The notes below the pieces were generated by a model. That model made no database searches. It saw nothing but the letters and a program-made list of their open reading frames with translations, and was not told the DNA's origin. Positions 7,370 through 10,101 of a stretch of DNA of 10,101 bases are shown piece after piece (the stretch's first letter is position 1; each line of letters starts with the position of its first letter). This DNA comes from Pelotomaculum sp. (GTDB lineage: Bacteria > Bacillota > Desulfotomaculia > Desulfotomaculales > Pelotomaculaceae), in NCBI GenBank assembly GCA_003489345.1, contig DNIT01000035.1:12989-23089 (forward strand), written 5' to 3'. The translations under genes were made by a program, and so were the position numbers.

Positions 7370-7450
7370 ATGAAAGAATTGAGCAATATCACCTTAGGAA
7401 ATGAGAATGGGACTAACGAACAAAAAATAAAGCATGGTGATTGTTCACCA
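7370..7450 (+). pseudogene. Possible truncated start of a gene after the methyltransferase
   Basis: An ATG at 7370 opens a frame with plausible, Lys/Asn/Glu-rich composition (beginning MKELSNITLGNENGTNEQ) in AT-rich DNA. The frame then runs into the antisense of the rlmI remnant after about 7450, so any original gene would be cut there. A GAGGA overlapping the methyltransferase stop lies 13 bases upstream, too far to be a good site. I recognise no homology. It could be the lost partner or C-terminal part of the methyltransferase system, or chance. Confidence 0.15.
7435..7450. repeat. Perfect 6-bp inverted repeat at the composition breakpoint
   Basis: TGGTGA and TCACCA flank a 4-base TTGT spacer, forming a short hairpin exactly where RlmI-like coding sequence ends and AT-rich DNA begins. 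No U tract follows on either strand, so it is not a standard terminator. A recombination scar is possible, but the repeat is short. Confidence 0.4.
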
Positions 7451-7714
7451 CACTTCATTTCAAGTGCCCGTAACTCATCAAAAGCATTCGCTTCACGGAA
7501 ACTGCAAACTCCTTCAAAACCATTCCTGGAAGCATTCCGCCGGGCCACCTCCAGGGTCGTGCCGGCAATGTCCACGCCAAGCACTTCCCTGGCGCCGTAA
7601 ACGGCGGCATAAACGCTGAAGGTTCCGGTAGTCAAGCACTCTTGCCCCTTCAGCCAGGCCGCTTAGCGTCATGCGGTTTTCCCGCTGGTCCAAAAAGTAG
7701 CCGGCTGGTTTAAT
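7450..7714 (-). pseudogene. rlmI: Remnant of an RlmI-type 23S rRNA cytosine methyltransferase gene
   Basis: The minus-strand translation matches the SAM-binding core of RlmI-family (m5C1962) methyltransferases. In one frame (about 7714-7634) it reads PAGYFLDQRENR then LAEGARVLD; in the next frame (about 7632-7459) it reads TGTFSVYAAVYGAREVLGVD, then LEVARRNASRNGFEG and FDELRALE. In intact relatives VLD runs into a CFxYTG-type motif I, so about 11 bases are missing here, giving a frameshift. The N-terminal half (PUA and EEHEE part) is absent, because the preceding codons reach a stop and then the mtaD stop. The C-terminal half with the DPPAF motif is also absent, since similarity ends near 7450. 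The gene is therefore triply broken and cannot be functional. It lies just downstream of mtaD on the same strand, in the position of a former operon member. It also fills most of the otherwise gene-free stretch 7354-7741. Confidence 0.85.
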
Positions 7715-7741
7715 AGGCGTGTTTTAATCGCACATTTATTA

Positions 7742-9040
7742 TTATTGGCCCGCCAAACGGAATGCGCTCTCCTGAGCCCGGCTCATAACCTCTTCCTCGT
7801 CAATGGTCAGGACCAGCCTGCCTTCCATGACGACCTCCCCGTTAATGATCACGGTGTCCACGTCAGCCGACTGGGCAGCATAGACCAGGTGCGCAATCAG
7901 GTCGTGCTGCGGGTAGAGGTGAGGGCGCTGGAAGTCGACCAGGATCAAATCGGCCTTCATACCGGGCTTCAGCATCCCCACGTCGCCAAGACCCAGCACA
8001 CGGGCTCCGTTGGACGTAGCCATTTGCAGGGACTTAAAGGAAGGCATCGCCATCGGGTCGCCGGTGGCGATTTTATGCAGCAGGGACGCTATGCGCATTT
8101 CCTCCATCATATCGAGGTTGTTGTTGCTGGCAGCCCCGTCGGTACCCAGGCCTACTGTTGCCCCCGCCTTGAGCAGCTCCGTTACCGGAGCAATACCGCT
8201 GGCCAGCTTCATGTTGCTGGCGGGGCAATGGGCCACACCGACCTTTTTGGCAGCCAGAACGGCAATGTCTTCTTGTGTCAGATGAACACAGTGGGCTGCC
8301 AGCACCGGCAGGTCAAAGAGGCCGATTGAATCGAGCAACTGGACGGGTGTCATGCCGTACTCTTCCTTGATTTGCCGGATCTCGTCCTGTGTCTCGGCCA
8401 CATGGATGTGGATACCGACATCATACTTCTCTGCCAATGTCATGACCCTTTTTAAATAATCCGGCGAACAGGTGTAAGGAGCGTGCGGCCCAAACATGGT
8501 GGTAATCCTGCCGTCGGCCCTGCCGCTCCAATCTTTCACCAGTTTTACGTTTTCTTCAATAGCCCGTTCGGCGGCGGGTCCGGCCCCCACCATGCCGCGC
8601 GCCAGGCAGGCCCTGATGCCGCTTTCCTCTACGGCCAGGGCCACTTCGTCCATTTCAAAATACATATCGGCAAAAGTAGTGGTCCCCGACTTGATCATTT
8701 CCAGGCAGCACAGCATTGCTCCCCAGTAACAATCCTCCGGCTGCAGCTTGGCTTCCAGCGGCCATATTTTCTCGTTAAGCCACTTCATCAATGGCAGGTC
8801 GTCGGCGTAGCTGCGCAGGAGGGTCATAGACGCGTGGGTGTGACAGTTGATAAAACCCGGCATCGCCACCATGCCGCTGCCGTCAATCACGTGCTCGGCC
8901 ATAAAATTTTTAGGAACACAGCCCTGAGGCCCGGCTGCTATGATGCTGTCACCCGCGATAGCTACCTCGCCGTTATGAAAAACAGCGTCGTGCTTCTCCA
9001 TAGTCAGTAAGGTAGCGCCTTTTATTAAAATTCTAGCCAT
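7742..9040 (-). CDS. mtaD: 5-methylthioadenosine/S-adenosylhomocysteine deaminase
   Basis: The 432-residue cytoplasmic zinc amidohydrolase deaminates methylthioadenosine and S-adenosylhomocysteine to the inosyl compounds, releasing ammonia. Metal ligands fit the family: H67 and H69 in NCHTHAS, H213 in HIHVAET and D301 in GTDGAASNNN. Catalytic or substrate residues E216, H250 (AAHCVHL) and H186 (GPHAPYTCS) are in the expected places relative to the Thermotoga enzyme TM0936. The C-terminal beta-sandwich part, GMLKPGMKADLILVD, is intact and the length is normal. ATG 9040 is supported by GGGAGGAG a few bases upstream. The gene starts 18 bases after the adenosylhomocysteinase stop on the same strand, a typical two-gene operon for clearing the by-products of SAM-dependent methylation and polyamine synthesis. 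No terminator is seen after the stop, and the rlmI remnant follows directly. Confidence 0.95.
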   Translation of the reverse strand: MARILIKGATLLTMEKHDAVFHNGEVAIAGDSIIAAGPQGCVPKNFMAEHVIDGSGMVAMPGFINCHTHASMTLLRSYADDLPLMKWLNEKIWPLEAKLQPEDCYWGAMLCCLEMIKSGTTTFADMYFEMDEVALAVEESGIRACLARGMVGAGPAAERAIEENVKLVKDWSGRADGRITTMFGPHAPYTCSPDYLKRVMTLAEKYDVGIHIHVAETQDEIRQIKEEYGMTPVQLLDSIGLFDLPVLAAHCVHLTQEDIAVLAAKKVGVAHCPASNMKLASGIAPVTELLKAGATVGLGTDGAASNNNLDMMEEMRIASLLHKIATGDPMAMPSFKSLQMATSNGARVLGLGDVGMLKPGMKADLILVDFQRPHLYPQHDLIAHLVYAAQSADVDTVIINGEVVMEGRLVLTIDEEEVMSRAQESAFRLAGQ

Positions 9041-9058
9041 TTTGCTCCTCCCGGTAAC

Positions 9059-10101
9059 TTATTCATGCCACTCTCGCATGTAAGCTTCCTGCTCGCTGGT
9101 CAGGCTGTCAATCACTATGCCCATCGATTTAAGCTTCAGATCGGCCACCCGCCGGTCAATCTCCTCTGGTACGTGATACAGCCTCTTCTGGAATTGTTTC
9201 CCGTTTTCCATGATATACCTGGCTGAAAGCGCCTGTACGGCAAAGGACATATCCATGATTTCAGCTGGATGCCCATCACCGGCCGCGAGGTTAACCAGCC
9301 TTCCTTCAGCCAGAAGGTAGATTCTGCGCCCGTCTTTCAGGGTATACTGCTCGATATTATGGCGAGCCTGACGCTGTTCCACCGCCATGGCGGCCAAATC
9401 AGGTTTGTTGATTTCTATGTCAAAGTGCCCGGCATTAGCCAGGATGGCTCTGTCTTTCATTTTTATGAATTGGCGCTGTGTAAGGACATCCCGGCAGCCT
9501 GTAACCGTGATAAAAATATCACCCTGGGTGGCGGCCTCATCTTTGTTCATGACCTGGTAGCCGTCCATGCAGGCCTCTATCGCCCGCACCGGGTCAACTT
9601 CGCACACAATGACACGGGCGCCCAGCCCTTTGGCACGCATGGCCACGCCCTTGCCGCACCAGCCATAACCCATTACTACCGCAGTCTTGCTGGCTACCAC
9701 CAGGTTGGTGGTACGCATGATCCCGGACCAGACCGACTCACCGGTACCGTAACGGTTGTCAAACAGGAACTTGCACTGGGCGTTGTTTACCGCGAGCATC
9801 GGAAAGAGCAGCTTGCCCTCGCGATCCAACGCTTCCAGACGCCGGATGCCGGTGGTGGTTTCCTCGCAACCGCCGGCAACCCCCCCGGCCAGGTCCCTGC
9901 GGATCGTATGCAACAGGCTGACCAGGTCTCCCCCGTCGTCAATGACCACCTGCGGCCGCGTATCAAGAGCCTGCAGCAGGTGGTTGTGATACTCCGGGCC
10001 GCTGGCGTTATGCCAGGCGTAAACCTTTATCCCTGCCGCGGCCAGGGCCGCCGCCACGTCGTCCTGGGTGGAAAGCGGGTTGGACCCGGTGACGGTCACT
10101 T
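9059..10101 (-). CDS. ahcY: Adenosylhomocysteinase (N-terminus beyond window)
   Basis: The enzyme splits S-adenosylhomocysteine into homocysteine and adenosine using bound NAD. The visible 346 residues begin at the conserved TGSNPLSTQDDVAAAL; a first part of roughly 70 residues lies past the window edge, and the frame stays open to the last base. Key blocks, numbered from the first whole codon: IDDGGDL (53-59), EETTTGI (79-85), NNAQCKFLFDNRYGTGES (105-122, with catalytic Lys110 and Asp114), the NAD-binding GYGWCGKG (144-151), and NLAAGDGHPAEIMDMSFA near the C-terminus. The NNAQCK block is of the archaeal/Thermotoga-type subgroup. The protein ends in LTSEQEAYMREWHE and lacks the KPDHYRY tail whose Lys and Tyr contact NAD in mammalian-type enzymes. 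Beside mtaD, it may act on S-inosylhomocysteine, as the methanogen enzyme does; this is inference. Confidence 0.95.
   Translation of the reverse strand, partial: VTVTGSNPLSTQDDVAAALAAAGIKVYAWHNASGPEYHNHLLQALDTRPQVVIDDGGDLVSLLHTIRRDLAGGVAGGCEETTTGIRRLEALDREGKLLFPMLAVNNAQCKFLFDNRYGTGESVWSGIMRTTNLVVASKTAVVMGYGWCGKGVAMRAKGLGARVIVCEVDPVRAIEACMDGYQVMNKDEAATQGDIFITVTGCRDVLTQRQFIKMKDRAILANAGHFDIEINKPDLAAMAVEQRQARHNIEQYTLKDGRRIYLLAEGRLVNLAAGDGHPAEIMDMSFAVQALSARYIMENGKQFQKRLYHVPEEIDRRVADLKLKSMGIVIDSLTSEQEAYMREWHE

Noticed and set aside
7285..7635. Reading the minus-strand 116-codon frame as an intact gene
   Set aside because: Only its first part matches RlmI; after about 7450 it is antisense to the methyltransferase end and nearby AT-rich DNA. 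It is a remnant fused to noise.
7745..9010. Long plus-strand open frames opposite mtaD
   Set aside because: They are antisense shadows of a well-supported mtaD gene in GC-rich DNA; their translations show no family motifs.

Overview
The window looks like a bacterial chromosome segment, probably from the Bacillota (Clostridia, Peptococcaceae-like). This is an inference from the strong GGAGG-type ribosome binding sites, the mtaD-ahcY gene pair and the protein flavours; no rRNA or other lineage marker is present. Base composition is mosaic. The left edge (1-870) and the right part (about 7450-10101) are GC-rich, while the middle (about 1140-7450) is clearly AT-rich.

Left part, minus strand. An OlsB/FeeM-like GNAT acyltransferase gene (1-807) lies downstream of a very small phage tail-collar-domain protein (875-1120), and the two could be co-transcribed. 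A strong intrinsic terminator (1217-1254) separates them from the gene upstream.

Middle part. One 3.8 kb gene (1273-5082, minus) encodes a giant LuxR-type regulator: an AAA/STAND-type ATPase, a long helical region, a GAF-like domain and a C-terminal LuxR helix-turn-helix. Divergent from it is a six-helix membrane protein resembling the YjdF/DUF2238 family (5346-5918, plus). The 263-base divergent region holds a likely promoter for the regulator, a -10-like box for the membrane protein and a structured element with mutually exclusive hairpins followed by eight T. Next is a DNA methyltransferase related to type III Mod proteins (6136-7353, plus). It ends just after the catalytic core, carries a changed conserved motif, and has no recognisable restriction partner.

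Right part, minus strand. The partial adenosylhomocysteinase gene (9059 to beyond 10101) and mtaD (7742-9040) form a tight operon for recycling S-adenosylhomocysteine and methylthioadenosine. Just downstream lies a broken fragment of an RlmI-type 23S rRNA methyltransferase (about 7450-7714). It lacks both ends and has an internal frameshift. Its inner end coincides with the switch from GC-rich to AT-rich DNA and with a perfect 6-bp hairpin. The simplest reading is that AT-rich DNA carrying at least the methyltransferase entered or recombined at the rlmI locus.

No tRNA, rRNA, CRISPR array, transposase or integrase gene was seen. The most unusual material is the broken rlmI junction, the truncated Mod-like methyltransferase, and the giant regulator paired with a divergent membrane protein. 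A complete new system cannot be demonstrated from this window.
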